From assembly GCF_002968835.1 (NCBI RefSeq), contig NZ_PKQK01000001.1:2046001-2110000 (forward strand): a stretch of DNA of 64,000 nt, written 5' to 3'. Origin of the DNA: Paenibacillus sp. PCH8. GTDB lineage: Bacteria; Bacillota; Bacilli; Paenibacillales; Paenibacillaceae. The notes under the pieces are model-generated. The model saw only the letters and a list, made by a program, of their open reading frames with translations, did not search any database and was not told the origin of the DNA. Position 1 is the first letter of the stretch, and every line of letters begins with the position of its first letter. The translations under genes and the position numbers were made by a program. This document shows positions 18,656 through 34,467 of this stretch, one piece after another.

Positions 18656-18771
18656 ATATCTCTTCAATTAGGGTAGTTAGCTATCAAATAAGGTAAACAC
18701 ACGACCCTCCTCATTACTATAAATGTAACCTGCTCATTCCCTATTAACCCACCTAAGGATGTGAACACCAT

Positions 18772-19647
18772 ATGAAACGCATTGCCGCCGTTTTGACACT
18801 ACTTATCGTTACCGTGGGCACACTCTTTTTTGCCTATGACAGTCAGAGTGAGGAACAACGCGACGATTTCACGGCTTATCGGCTGATTGCCCATGCGATG
18901 GGCAGTATCCGTGATCAACCCTATACGAACGCCTATGAAGCAATGATTGCCAATTATGAGAAAGGAACACGTGTATTTGAGATCGACTTTATGTTGACCT
19001 CCGATCGTGTAGCTGTAGCCCGCCATGAATGGACTGCCAATATGAGCAAAATGCTCGGGCAGGACGAGGAGCTTCCGGAGGATAAACAAGCCGAGGCGCT
19101 GACACATGATGAATTCATGAATACACCGATTCTGGGTATGTATCAACCCATGGATGCCGATGGCATTATGGATGTATTGTCCAAGTATCCGGATATGTAT
19201 ATCGTAACCGACACCAAAGAACAGAAGGATGAGGATATTCAGCAGGTACTGAAATCATTGGTGAATGCAGCCAGGAAATATGACCCTACCATTCTGGATC
19301 GGGTTGTTGTGCAGATTTATAACGAACCCATGCTTGAAACAGTGAAAGAAGTGTATGCGTTCCCTTCTATAATCTATACCTTATATGCCACACAGGATTC
19401 GGAAGATCAGGTTGTTGAATTTGTGCAAAATAATGATGTGGATGCCGTAACCATGCCGGAATATAAAGTGAACCAGAACTTTGTTGCCAGGCTGAACAGT
19501 GCAGGCGCTGTCACCTATGTGCATACTATCAATGACACCGAGCAGGTCGCTAACTATGAGAAATGGGGCGTATACGGCGTATACTCTGACGTGTTAACTG
19601 AACAGGAACTGGATGAGATGAACACCCGGTTTGCCTGGAAACCATAA
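18772..19647 (+). CDS. Exported glycerophosphodiester phosphodiesterase-like protein
   Basis: A 291-residue protein with an N-terminal hydrophobic signal or anchor (about residues 5-23). The block LIAHAMGS...TNAYEAMIANYEKGTRVFEIDFMLTSD is the GDPD/PI-PLC-like TIM-barrel start, with the conserved His, the Glu-x-Asp metal pair (FEIDF) and the following RHEW, although the usual HRG is HAMG. Later features (YIVTDTKE, AVTYVHTIND) match the barrel end. It could cleave glycerophosphodiesters or a related envelope phosphodiester outside the membrane. It stands alone between terminators. Confidence 0.8.
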   Translation: MKRIAAVLTLLIVTVGTLFFAYDSQSEEQRDDFTAYRLIAHAMGSIRDQPYTNAYEAMIANYEKGTRVFEIDFMLTSDRVAVARHEWTANMSKMLGQDEELPEDKQAEALTHDEFMNTPILGMYQPMDADGIMDVLSKYPDMYIVTDTKEQKDEDIQQVLKSLVNAARKYDPTILDRVVVQIYNEPMLETVKEVYAFPSIIYTLYATQDSEDQVVEFVQNNDVDAVTMPEYKVNQNFVARLNSAGAVTYVHTINDTEQVANYEKWGVYGVYSDVLTEQELDEMNTRFAWKP

Positions 19648-19680
19648 GTTGTTGTTCTTTTATGGGTCACATCGTAATCC

Positions 19681-19730
19681 AAATCACAGGCATTTCCACA
19701 CCAGAACAGGGAAATGTCTGTGATTTTATG
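19681..19730 (+). terminator. Terminator after the phosphodiesterase gene
   Basis: A 17-bp stem joins 19681-19697 (AAATCACAGGCATTTCC) with 19710-19726, with one G-U pair, followed by TTATG. Confidence 0.75.
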
Positions 19731-19827
19731 TTCCCCTTTTATACGAACATTGACACCTACTGTCTGCTGACTTAGACTGAGTTTACAAGCTTTTTAGGAT
19801 GCAGAAGAACCTCTGGAGGAATGTTCG

Positions 19828-20523
19828 TTGATAGACATGATCAAGCAGTGGAGACATGTATTTAAGCTCGACCCGGACAGGGAAATAACGGATGACGCAC
19901 TCGACTTGATCTGCATGTCGGGAACCGATTCGATTATCGTTGGCGGCTCTTCCGGAATTACCTATGATAATACGGTAGACCTGATGTCCCGTGTTCGTCG
20001 CTATGAATTGCCCTGTGTGCTTGAAGTATCTGATCTGGAGGCGGTTGTGCCCGGATTTGACGGATATCTGATCCCGCTTGTCCTGAATGCAACCGATAGC
20101 AAGTGGATGATTGGACATCACCAGCAAGCTATAGAGCGCTACGGTTATCTCATCCCATGGGACCTGCTGATTGCCGAAGGTTATATTGTGCTCAATGCTG
20201 ACTCTACGGTAGCCCGAATGACCGGAGCTGATACGGAACTGACCACTGAGGCTGTGGCTGCATATGCTCAGGCTGCGGAACGCCTGCTCAATCTGCCCAT
20301 AGTATATGTGGAGTACAGCGGTACTTTTGGAGATATGGAGCTGGTTGGTGACACACACAGACAACTGGAGCGAGCGCATCTTATCTATGGCGGCGGAATT
20401 GACACCCTGGAGAAAGCAGAGCAAGCTTCCAAGGTGGCAGACACGGTCGTTGTGGGAAACATAGTGTACAGCGATTTGCAGAGGGCACTGGAGACGGTAC
20501 AAGCTGTCAAGCCATCCGTTTAA
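19828..20523 (+). CDS. pcrB: Heptaprenylglyceryl phosphate synthase
   Basis: PcrB joins heptaprenyl diphosphate to sn-glycerol-1-phosphate, making an ether lipid precursor with archaeal-like stereochemistry; this is characteristic of Bacillales. The 231-residue TIM-barrel shows DSIIVGGSSGITYDNTVDLM, LPCVLEVSD, FDGYLIPLVLNA, the Tyr-rich VYVEYSGTFGD and the phosphate loop YGGGIDTLEKA. The start is TTG with GGAGGA seven bases before it (no better ATG). pcrA follows across a repeat-bearing gap, the usual neighbour order. Confidence 0.95.
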   Translation: MIDMIKQWRHVFKLDPDREITDDALDLICMSGTDSIIVGGSSGITYDNTVDLMSRVRRYELPCVLEVSDLEAVVPGFDGYLIPLVLNATDSKWMIGHHQQAIERYGYLIPWDLLIAEGYIVLNADSTVARMTGADTELTTEAVAAYAQAAERLLNLPIVYVEYSGTFGDMELVGDTHRQLERAHLIYGGGIDTLEKAEQASKVADTVVVGNIVYSDLQRALETVQAVKPSV

Positions 20524-20604
20524 TCGGTTTAGTTTACCATTCCCCCATTTATCCCTCATGATCTGTTAAAATAGAACTTTGCCCTTACTAATTAAGCGAT
20601 TGGT

Positions 20605-20890
20605 ATACAAGAGTTGTGTTTACACAGAAACGAAGTGTTCTCTCTTGTATTTTACTACCCTTAAATATAAGTCAAACTAATTTTCACACGAGAATGAAGA
20701 GGGCAGAAATAAGCTGGAGAAGCGGAGCGTTCGCCTTTATTCACGGATTTTCACCATTTACTAAGCCATTCGTATAGAGAACTATGTTTACACAGAAACG
20801 GAGAGTGCAGAAGCAATCTGAAGAAACGAAGTGCTCGTATTTATCACCGGATTTCCCCTTGGATAAAGGGAATCAAAAAATCTGGGGATA
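20605..20890. repeat. Intergenic repeat cluster between pcrB and pcrA
   Basis: No gene is visible in this stretch. Two modules each occur twice. Module A is the 16-base identical TGTTTACACAGAAACG at 20617-20632 and 20785-20800. Module B is GCAGAA...CTGGAGAAGCGGAGCGTTCG (near 20703-20752) and its diverged copy (near 20807-20857). The first A copy is framed by ATACAAGAG/CTCTTGTAT (20605-20613/20642-20650). The second B copy ends in a long hairpin pairing 20842-20854 with 20878-20890. The layout suggests a degenerate, non-coding repeat unit that spreads in intergenic regions. Confidence 0.65.
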
Positions 20891-20980
20891 ACGACGATCG
20901 GAAGATGCTGCTGTAATCGAAGTCCAAGTGTAATGGATAGATCAGTTATACCAACCAACCAACGAAAGGAGCATGCATGC

Positions 20981-23340
20981 ATGCAACCTGTAAATATACA
21001 TGATGCCGTAGCACGGCTTAACACCCCTCAACGGCAAGCCGTCGAGGCGACGGATGGTCCGCTGCTGATTATGGCCGGGGCGGGCTCGGGCAAGACCCGG
21101 GTGCTGACACACCGGATTGCCTACCTTATTGCAACACGGAAAGCACCTCCGTGGGGAATTCTAGCGATTACTTTTACGAACAAAGCCGCTCGGGAGATGC
21201 AGGACCGGGTATCCCAACTCGTTGGTGGCCCCAAGGCCGCGACATTTGGGTATCTACATTCCACTCCATGTGCGTACGTATTCTACGCCGTGACATCGAA
21301 CGGATCGGATTCACCTCCAACTTTAGCATTCTGGACTCATCGGACCAATTATCGGTCATTCGTAGCTGTATGAAGGATCAGAATATCGATACCAAAAAGT
21401 TTGAACCGAAAGCAGTTCAGTCCATGATGAGCACGGCCAAGAATGAATTGATTAGTCCAGAGCAATATGAGAAGCAAGCAGGCGACTATTTTGAGGGTAT
21501 TGTGGCGAAGGTATATACGATGTACCAGAGACGGTTAAGAGCCAATAACTCTCTCGACTTTGACGATCTCATTATGCAGACTATTCAACTGTTCAAGGAA
21601 GTGCCGGAAGTCCTCGACTTTTACCAAAAGAAATTCCAGTACATTCATGTCGATGAATATCAGGATACGAACCGTGCACAGTACATGCTGTGTAACATGC
21701 TCGCGGATAGTCATCACCGCATCTGCGTTGTAGGGGATAGTGACCAATCCATCTATCGCTGGCGTGGAGCAGATATCAGCAACATCCTGAATTTCGAGAA
21801 AGACTACCCTGAAGCGAGTACGATTCTGCTGGAGCAGAACTATCGTTCTACTTCCAATATCCTGAATGCAGCGAATGAAGTGATCGGCCTGAATACAGGG
21901 CGTAAACCTAAGAAACTGTGGACGGACAAAGAGGGTGGTTCGAAAATCAAGGTGTACCGTGCCGATTCCGAACATGATGAGGGGTACTTTGTAACCTCTG
22001 AGATTAGTAAAAATGTGAAGAACGGCAAATCCTATCAGAACCATGCTATTTTGTATCGTACCAACGCCCAGTCCCGGGTTATAGAGGAAATTCTGATCAA
22101 GTCTGATATTCCGTATCAGATTGTCGGCGGCATCAAGTTCTATGATCGTAAAGAGATCAAGGACATTCTGGCATATCTACGCGTGTTATCTAACCCCGAC
22201 GATGATATCAGCCTCACCCGGATTATTAATGTGCCTAAACGAAGCATTGGTGATACAACGGTAGCGAAGCTCGCGGCTGCGGCAGGAGAGCGTGGAATTT
22301 CTATTTTCCGAGTGCTTCAGGTTGTGGACGATCTTGGATTTGCAGGCCGTACACGAAATGCGCTGGTGGAGTTCTATGATATGATCGCTGCGCTGCACCA
22401 GATGGTGGAGTATCTGTCGGTAACCGAACTTACCGAGAAAATCCTTGAGATGAGTCAATATCGCCTTGAGATGCAAAATGAAAATACACTCGAATCTCGT
22501 GCACGGCTAGAGAACATTGATGAGTTCCTATCGGTAACGATGGAATTTGAGAAAAATAATGAAGACAAAACGCTCATTTCGTTCCTCACCGATCTCGCAT
22601 TGATTGCAGATATCGACAGCATGAACGATGACGAAGAAGATCAGAGCGATGCCGTTACCCTGATGACGATGCACAGTGCCAAGGGGCTGGAGTTCCCGGT
22701 TGTCTTTATTGTGGGTATGGAGGAAGGTGTCTTCCCGCATAGCCGGGCCTTTATGGACAACGAAGAGTTGGAGGAAGAACGCCGACTTGCTTATGTAGGG
22801 ATTACCCGTGCGGAAGAGCAATTATTCCTGTCGTGTGCCCAGATGCGGACGTTGTTTGGACGTACAACAGCGAACCCGCCTTCCCGCTTCCTGGATGAAA
22901 TTCCGGATGAGCTTAAAGAAGACACCTCTATTGCTCGTGATCGTTACCGCCGTGGCAGTAGCGCAGGAGGTTCATATGGTGGCCGTGGACTTGGCTCCAG
23001 TGGGGGAAGCAACTTTGGAGGTAGTGGTGGCACCAAGCTCTTCGATCACCAAAGCAAGAGTGGTTCATCTGCTACCGCATCTACACCAACTTCCCGTGTG
23101 ACCACAAGTGTCTCTCGCCCAACATATGCTACGCCATCATCTGCCGCAAAGCCCGCAGCTTCCAATAGTGAAGTAGGCTTCAACGCAGGAGACAAAGTAC
23201 AGCATGGCAAGTGGGGGATAGGTACAATTGTTGCGGTAAAAGGTACCGGTGATGATACCGAACTGCAGATTGCCTTCCCGGCTCCGGTTGGTGTGAAACG
23301 TCTGCTCGCCGGATTCGCCCCTATTACGAAAGTAGAATAA
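20981..23340 (+). pseudogene. pcrA: ATP-dependent DNA helicase PcrA, frameshifted
   Basis: PcrA is the UvrD/Rep-family 3'-5' helicase used in repair and in clearing recombination intermediates; about 786 codons here. The ATG at 20981 follows AAAGGAG. The first part encodes Walker A ([11 protein letters not shown]) and [16 protein letters not shown], but the frame shifts at about 21231-21240: CCCCAAGGCCGC reads GPKAA, whereas one extra G would give [15 protein letters not shown], the expected family sequence, and the remaining motifs ([50 protein letters not shown]) are all in the second frame. The rest is intact with normal codon use. A base-calling error in the G run is the simplest explanation because pcrA is essential in Bacillus subtilis. 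Confidence 0.9.
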
Positions 23341-23388
23341 TTTTTTGAACGAACGTTGGTTTGCCTGATGTTCGTTCTACATATATAG

Positions 23389-25434
<2,046 letters not shown>

Positions 25435-25470
25435 TTGCTTTGCCTTAATTAGTGTGGTGTTACTAATAAG

Positions 25471-25512
25471 AAAACCCCGAGGACACGAATACGTGATCGG
25501 GGGCTTTTCTAT
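25471..25512 (+). terminator. Terminator after ligA
   Basis: AACCCCGA (25473-25480) pairs with TCGGGGGCTT (from 25497), with an inner CAC/GTG pairing, followed by TTCTATTT. The opposite-strand gene ends just beyond, so it may act on both sides. Confidence 0.7.
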
Positions 25513-25566
25513 TTATTCGTATTTATTTTTCACAATAAATGGTGTTCAACCTACCTGAGTCAATCC

Positions 25567-26934
25567 TCATCCACTGATATCAGGGAAACGCTGAGATGCG
25601 CCTGTGAGCCAAGCATCCTTGTCGTATCCGCGCTCTTCCCAGTAACCAATATGTTCGCTTTCGATGAGTTCAATACGATTCAACCATTTCACTGATTTAT
25701 AAGCATACATCTGAGGAATGACGAGTCGCACCGGACCGCCCAGATCTGCGGGGATGGGTTTGCCATCGTGCATGACAGCGACCATAATATCATCCATCTG
25801 AGCCTGATCCATCGTGATGGCATCCGTATACACACCATCTCCGGAATAAAACTTTACACTATGTGCTCCCGGTTTTACCCCGGCCTGTTTCAAGAGCTGT
25901 TTAAGAGAAATACCTTCCCAGGTATTCTTATAGACGGACCAACCAGTCACACAATGAAAATCACTGACCTGTACACTACGCGTGAGCTTTACGAACTGTT
26001 CCCAGTTCCATACCTGTGCCCGCTCAACCAATCCGTCAATCCGGAAAGACCAGTTATCGTTGGAAAAGGAAGGGATAGGCGTAACCGTATATACGCGAAA
26101 ATGACCTTCGGCCCCTCCCCCAATTGGAGGTGATGAGGCAGATAACGGTTGTGGCAAAGGGACCATCCGGTTAGGGTCGTTCTCCAACATACTGTCGATA
26201 CTGTTATCTATCTTGAGATTTCGTCCCACCCAGGATACGAATGTAGGACCGATAGTTACAGCAAGGCCAATGCCCACAGCAGAACGGATAAAAGCTCGCC
26301 GTGTGTATACCGGTTGGGGCTTCTCCATTGGTTTGATCGGAGACTCTTTGGAACTGCGACTGAGCTCAGGAGCAGATATAGCCGTCACTGTAGTGTTTTC
26401 ATCCGATGTTGTGACAGGTGAATCCATTGCATTGGGCGTTCGAGATGAAATTGCTTCGAATTTCACTGCCCGGCGTGCAGGGTCCTTTAACCATTTGGTG
26501 CGCGTAATCGAGTGGTATATGATATAAGGCAAACCCACCCAGGTCAGCAGGTCATGAATCAGGAGTGCAGCATTCGACCAACGTGGCCCAGCAAGTTTGA
26601 ATTGCCATAACACAATACCCGAGAGAAGCCAGCCCATCAGCAACGCAAGAACGATAATGGTGTTTGCCCTCTGCCAAGGTCTGTTACGAAGTTGCTTCCA
26701 GTGCTTGCCGGCCAAAATCAAGTAGTACACCACGGGTGCCAGCATAGCTAACCCAACGAAAATATGTAGCCATTTTAACCATACACGTCCGATTCCAAGA
26801 ATCTCACGCCAGAAGCCACCAACCAACATAAGACCCGAGATCGCGAGAATTACAACAATCCAGGCATTCCACGCATGGATGGATACCAGTTTTTTACCGT
26901 ATCCTTTGCGGATATTATTCAACCATTGTTTCAA
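25567..26934 (-). CDS. Membrane-anchored molybdopterin-dependent oxidoreductase with internal Tat motif
   Basis: A 455-residue fusion. Residues about 20-145 hold four membrane helices with His at 20, 57, 78, 127 and 141, resembling a b-type cytochrome or DUF4405 domain, so heme binding is possible. A variable linker (160-208) leads to TRRAFIRSAVGIGLAVTIG, a twin-arginine signal with Arg 212-213 and a hydrophobic stretch. The C-terminal sulfite-oxidase-like domain has the molybdenum-binding Cys328 (DFHCVTGWSV), DGVYTDAITM, DLGGPVRLVIP and GYWEERGYD. The design predicts an enzyme outside the membrane that exchanges electrons with its own cytochrome. The substrate is unknown. It is isolated, with no other Moco genes nearby. 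Confidence 0.85.
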   Translation of the reverse strand: MKQWLNNIRKGYGKKLVSIHAWNAWIVVILAISGLMLVGGFWREILGIGRVWLKWLHIFVGLAMLAPVVYYLILAGKHWKQLRNRPWQRANTIIVLALLMGWLLSGIVLWQFKLAGPRWSNAALLIHDLLTWVGLPYIIYHSITRTKWLKDPARRAVKFEAISSRTPNAMDSPVTTSDENTTVTAISAPELSRSSKESPIKPMEKPQPVYTRRAFIRSAVGIGLAVTIGPTFVSWVGRNLKIDNSIDSMLENDPNRMVPLPQPLSASSPPIGGGAEGHFRVYTVTPIPSFSNDNWSFRIDGLVERAQVWNWEQFVKLTRSVQVSDFHCVTGWSVYKNTWEGISLKQLLKQAGVKPGAHSVKFYSGDGVYTDAITMDQAQMDDIMVAVMHDGKPIPADLGGPVRLVIPQMYAYKSVKWLNRIELIESEHIGYWEERGYDKDAWLTGASQRFPDISG

Positions 26935-27390
26935 GTTCGATCACCCCATCCAGGTTAGTGAGTATTGAGTTTATTTTAATCCTTGATATGTAAGACCCAG
27001 ACAGTAAATGGAGTGCATTATTTGAGTGAAGGTTCACGCGGGATGACAGCCTAGAGATTGTTGGCTATTTATAGAGCAGGTAAACTTGAATCACAAATCC
27101 CTATCCCTACAACTATATACACGTATTATAGAGTTTTTGGATCACTTTCATCAAACCGATAGGAGGTAACGCTTGTTATAATGAAGAAACCTCTGGCTAA
27201 ACAGAGTGTTAGCTCTCCTGTATATGCATAGAAAAGGGAGTGATTAGGAAGGAATGATCTGCCTCTATAATAATAAAGCACCAACTACAGTATGTTCCAA
27301 TCGTGCATCACATAACGTGTCGGATAGGGGATCAGTCTAGGTGTAGTTAGTGAAGAATATTACTATTTCCAGGTTATATATTAAAAGTGC
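26935..27390. other. Gene-free region upstream of the rrn promoters
   Basis: No coding region is supported here. It is AT-rich, as expected for a UP-element-rich approach to strong promoters. An AGGAGG at about 27162 is followed only by tiny reading frames. A TATAAT at 27177-27182 lacks a matching -35 box and is not called. Confidence 0.4.
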
Positions 27391-27419
27391 TTGCTATATA
27401 AATAACAACATGATATATT
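27391..27419 (+). promoter_or_regulatory. Upstream rrn promoter (P1)
   Basis: TTGCTA (27391-27396), a 17-base AT-rich spacer, then TATATT (27414-27419); the preceding bases are also AT-rich. Sigma-A type. Confidence 0.55.
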
Positions 27420-27479
27420 ATTTCTTGTCGCCTCGAACGAATGATTGTCGTAATCATTTGAACGGTGATGAAAAAAATG

Positions 27480-27509
27480 TTGACAGTTAGTTAGTTAACA
27501 TGATAAGAT
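27480..27509 (+). promoter_or_regulatory. Proximal rrn promoter (P2)
   Basis: A perfect TTGACA (27480-27485), an 18-base spacer, then TAAGAT (27504-27509), about 180 bases before 16S. The tandem arrangement matches Bacillales rrn operons. Confidence 0.75.
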
Positions 27510-27559
27510 AAATTTCCTGTCTGGTTGACATTCATCAACAAAAACAGACATACAAGTTC

Positions 27560-27587
27560 CTTGAAAACTGAACAAATGGATAGTAAC
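27560..27587 (+). other. 16S processing stem, 5' arm
   Basis: TTGAAAACTGAACAAATGG and following bases are complementary to 29364-29389 downstream of 16S with one bulge, forming the double-stranded stem that encloses the precursor for RNase III-type cleavage. Confidence 0.75.
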
Positions 27588-27690
27588 TTATGATTTACAA
27601 TGAATCGTCAGATTCAAAATGAGCATATCGCTCTTTTCAAATACTTGAGATGATTTTTATAGCGTCTAACCATGCTACTGAAATTCATCT

Positions 27691-29248
<1,558 letters not shown>

Positions 29249-29400
29249 TGGAGAATCGTTTCCCGAGTGGAAACATTCAAATAAGCAGGTTCTTTAGAAC
29301 CTGCATAGCGATTCATTTCGATTTATCACTTCATGTGTTAGTTGAAATGAAGAGCACAAATTAGTTACTTATCCATTTGTTCAGTTTTGATGGAATTTGA

Positions 29401-29476
29401 GGGGCCATAGCTCAGCTGGGAGAGCGCCTGCCTTGCAAGCAGGAGGTCAGCGGTTCGATCCCGCTTGGCTCCACCA
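29401..29476 (+). tRNA. tRNA-Ala (anticodon TGC)
   Basis: GGGGCCA pairs with TGGCTCC in the acceptor stem (one G-U), and the discriminator A and CCA are encoded. The anticodon stem CCTGC/GCAGG holds the loop CTTGCAA, giving TGC. It lies alone in the 16S-23S spacer; many Bacillales operons carry tRNA-Ile plus tRNA-Ala. Confidence 0.98.
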
Positions 29477-29504
29477 AACAATTCTGTCTATTTGTCTTGT
29501 TCTT

Positions 29505-29536
29505 TGAAAACTAGATATCGAAACGAAATTTTGCGA
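29505..29536 (+). other. 23S processing stem, 5' arm
   Basis: TGAAAACTAGATATCGAAAC and following bases pair with 32671-32700 after 23S, apart from a two-base bulge and one extra T. Confidence 0.75.
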
Positions 29537-29555
29537 ATTAGAACATTCCTTTAAG

Positions 29556-29598
29556 GGATGATTGTTGTTCGGTTCAAGTAACCGATCAACAATCATCC
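29556..29598 (+). repeat. Near-perfect 43-base hairpin in the 16S-23S spacer
   Basis: GGATGATTGTTG and TCGGTT pair with AACCGA and CAACAATCATCC across a five-base loop (CAAGT) with one T-T mismatch, 18 bp in all. It sits between the tRNA-Ala and the 23S start, and has no role in tRNA structure. Confidence 0.75.
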
Positions 29599-29729
29599 TA
29601 GCTGATCTTGTGTAAACAAGTGAAGTGTTTATAAGGTAGATTGCATGAGCGAGTGATCGAAATGGAGCGACTTTTGGCTTTGGACGCAGTCCAAAACAAG
29701 CGGAGCGACAGCTCGAACACGAGCGATAT

Positions 29730-32655
<2,926 letters not shown>

Positions 32656-32670
32656 ATTGCAAGTGATAAA

Positions 32671-32700
32671 TCGCAAATTTCGTTTCGAATCTAGTTTTCA
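32671..32700 (+). other. 23S processing stem, 3' arm
   Basis: TCGCAAATTTCGTTTCGAAT and following bases are complementary to the arm at 29505-29536. Confidence 0.7.
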
Positions 32701-32800
32701 GAGAATGATCTCTGAAATGAAAATCGGTACATCACAGAACGTGTGTATGATTTTCAGTTCCATATTTGATTTCAAGAAGCTATGCTTCGACAAATCACGT

Positions 32801-32916
32801 TTGGTGGCGATAGCGGAGGGGTTCCACACGTACCCATCCCGAACACGACCGTTAAGCCCTCTAGCGCCGATGGTACTTGGACCGCAGGGTCCTGGGAGAG
32901 TAGGACGCCGCCAAGC
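32801..32916 (+). rRNA. 5S ribosomal RNA
   Basis: About 116 bases. It contains GGTGGCGATAGCGGAGGGG at the 5' end, the loop CCCATCCCGAACACG, and the closing GACGCCGCCAAGC. It is the last gene of the rrn operon; no tRNA cluster follows. Confidence 0.96.
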
Positions 32917-32920
32917 GAAG

Positions 32921-32965
32921 AACCACTGCCGATGTTATTCGGTGGTGGTTTTTATTTGTTTATTT
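32921..32965 (+). terminator. rrn operon terminator
   Basis: AACCACTGCCGA (32921-32932) pairs with TCGGTGGTGGTT (32939-32950), including two G-U pairs, followed by TTTATTTGTTT. Confidence 0.9.
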
Positions 32966-33099
32966 AGGGGATGCCAAGGCATCTCTTATTTGACTTTGTG
33001 GGAATCCTCTGACACACTCATAGTGGATACATAGATTGTGTATCAGACCAATCATTTAAAAATGATCTCAACATTCTAGAGAACGGGGTGCAGGGTGAG

Positions 33100-34275
33100 A
33101 TGGAAATTCAGAAATTGACGTTAAATGATTTTGAACCAGCGATGGCACTCTCCGAATATGCTTTTCAAGTTGTAATGAGTGAAGAACAAAAAGAAAAGCG
33201 ACGGAGTCAGTTTTCTTCACAGGATATATGGGGTGTCTATGAGGAAGGACAGCTGGGAGCGAAACTCCACATTATTCCTTTCCAAACCTATATTCATGGT
33301 AGATCGTTCGAGATGGGCGGTGTAGCCGGTGTAGCCACCTGGCCAGAGTATAGACGCAAAGGCTGGGTAGCGGGTCTGCTGAAGCATGCGCTGGAGGAAA
33401 TGAACCGTAATAAACAAAGTGTATCGTTCTTGCATCCATTCTCTTTTGGTTTCTATCGGAAGTATGGATGGGAGACTTATGTAGAATTCAAACGATATAA
33501 AGTTCCGACAGCTCATCTTCCTACGAAGAAAGCAACACCTGGAAGCATTCGGCGCGGTGACCCAGGTCTCGGTATATTAAAAGAAGTATACAATGCCTAC
33601 GCAGAGCGCTACAACGGAAGTTTGGTACGGGATGATGCGAGATGGGAGAACTCGGTACTTACTGAAGGGACAAGGCAGAAGGCCGTATATTATGATAAAG
33701 CTGGGAAAGCTCAGGGATATGTGCTATATGAAGTGAAGGAACGCAAATTTGCAATTGATGAAATCATACATCTGAATGAAGAAGCCAGACAAGGGTTGTG
33801 GACCTTTATTGCCAATCATGATTCCATGATTGATGAAGTGACATTGCGGGCACCTGCTAGTGATACGCTGGCTTTTCAGCTGGATAATCCACGAATTCAG
33901 CAAGAGATTGTACCTTACTTCATGGCACGTATCGTTAGTGTAGAGCAGTTTATATCGCAGTATCCATTTGCAAGCCAAGACTCTCCTTTACAGATTCTGC
34001 TTCAGGTAGAGGATGCGCACGCTCCCTGGAACGAAGGGGTGTGGCAGTTAAACGTAGCGATGAATGGAACCGCCTCCATCTGGAAAACATCCGAACCGGC
34101 TTCTGAAGATCAGACCATTAAGGTAGATATTCAAGCCCTCACAACCGTGATGATGGGGTATCGAAGACCAACGGAAATGGCACAGATCGGAAGAATTCAA
34201 GGACCGACTCCAGCAATTAAGGCGCTTGAACGAGCAATCCCTGAACGAGAAACCTATTTGCTTGATTTCTTCTGA
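33100..34275 (+). CDS. Eis-like GNAT N-acetyltransferase
   Basis: A 391-residue acetyltransferase of the enhanced intracellular survival (Eis) type: an N-terminal GNAT domain with the acetyl-CoA loop TWPEYRRKGWVAGLLKHAL (about 85-103), a second GNAT-like half, and a C-terminal SCP2-like sterol-carrier fold. Family members acetylate aminoglycosides or protein and peptide lysines; the natural substrate here is unknown. ATG 33100 is preferred over the upstream GTG at 33088 because the conserved homologue start is MEIQKL; both have only a GGGGTG-type ribosome binding site. It is separate from the rrn operon and the ctsR operon. Confidence 0.88.
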   Translation: MEIQKLTLNDFEPAMALSEYAFQVVMSEEQKEKRRSQFSSQDIWGVYEEGQLGAKLHIIPFQTYIHGRSFEMGGVAGVATWPEYRRKGWVAGLLKHALEEMNRNKQSVSFLHPFSFGFYRKYGWETYVEFKRYKVPTAHLPTKKATPGSIRRGDPGLGILKEVYNAYAERYNGSLVRDDARWENSVLTEGTRQKAVYYDKAGKAQGYVLYEVKERKFAIDEIIHLNEEARQGLWTFIANHDSMIDEVTLRAPASDTLAFQLDNPRIQQEIVPYFMARIVSVEQFISQYPFASQDSPLQILLQVEDAHAPWNEGVWQLNVAMNGTASIWKTSEPASEDQTIKVDIQALTTVMMGYRRPTEMAQIGRIQGPTPAIKALERAIPERETYLLDFF

Positions 34276-34384
34276 TGAACATTTCCTCTACTCTTTGACT
34301 TATTTACTTGGAATAAGGTCTAAACATTGATATTGAACCCACACAGGTATATATAGAAATACGGTGTTATCGTAAGACAAATGG

Positions 34385-34416
34385 ACTTTTCCAGCTATTT
34401 TGGAGAGGTTTTTTTG
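34385..34416 (+). terminator. Probable terminator before the ctsR promoter
   Basis: ACTTTTCC (34385-34392) pairs with GGAGAGGT (34402-34409) using two G-U pairs, followed by seven T. Confidence 0.55.
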
Positions 34417-34467
34417 TATCTGGGGAATATTTCGTGTAAAATCGTAAAAAATGAATAGTGACCCCAC

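Noticed and set aside
27162..27231. AGGAGG followed by ATG at 27181 as a small gene
   Set aside because: The frame is only 16 codons and the spacing is too long.
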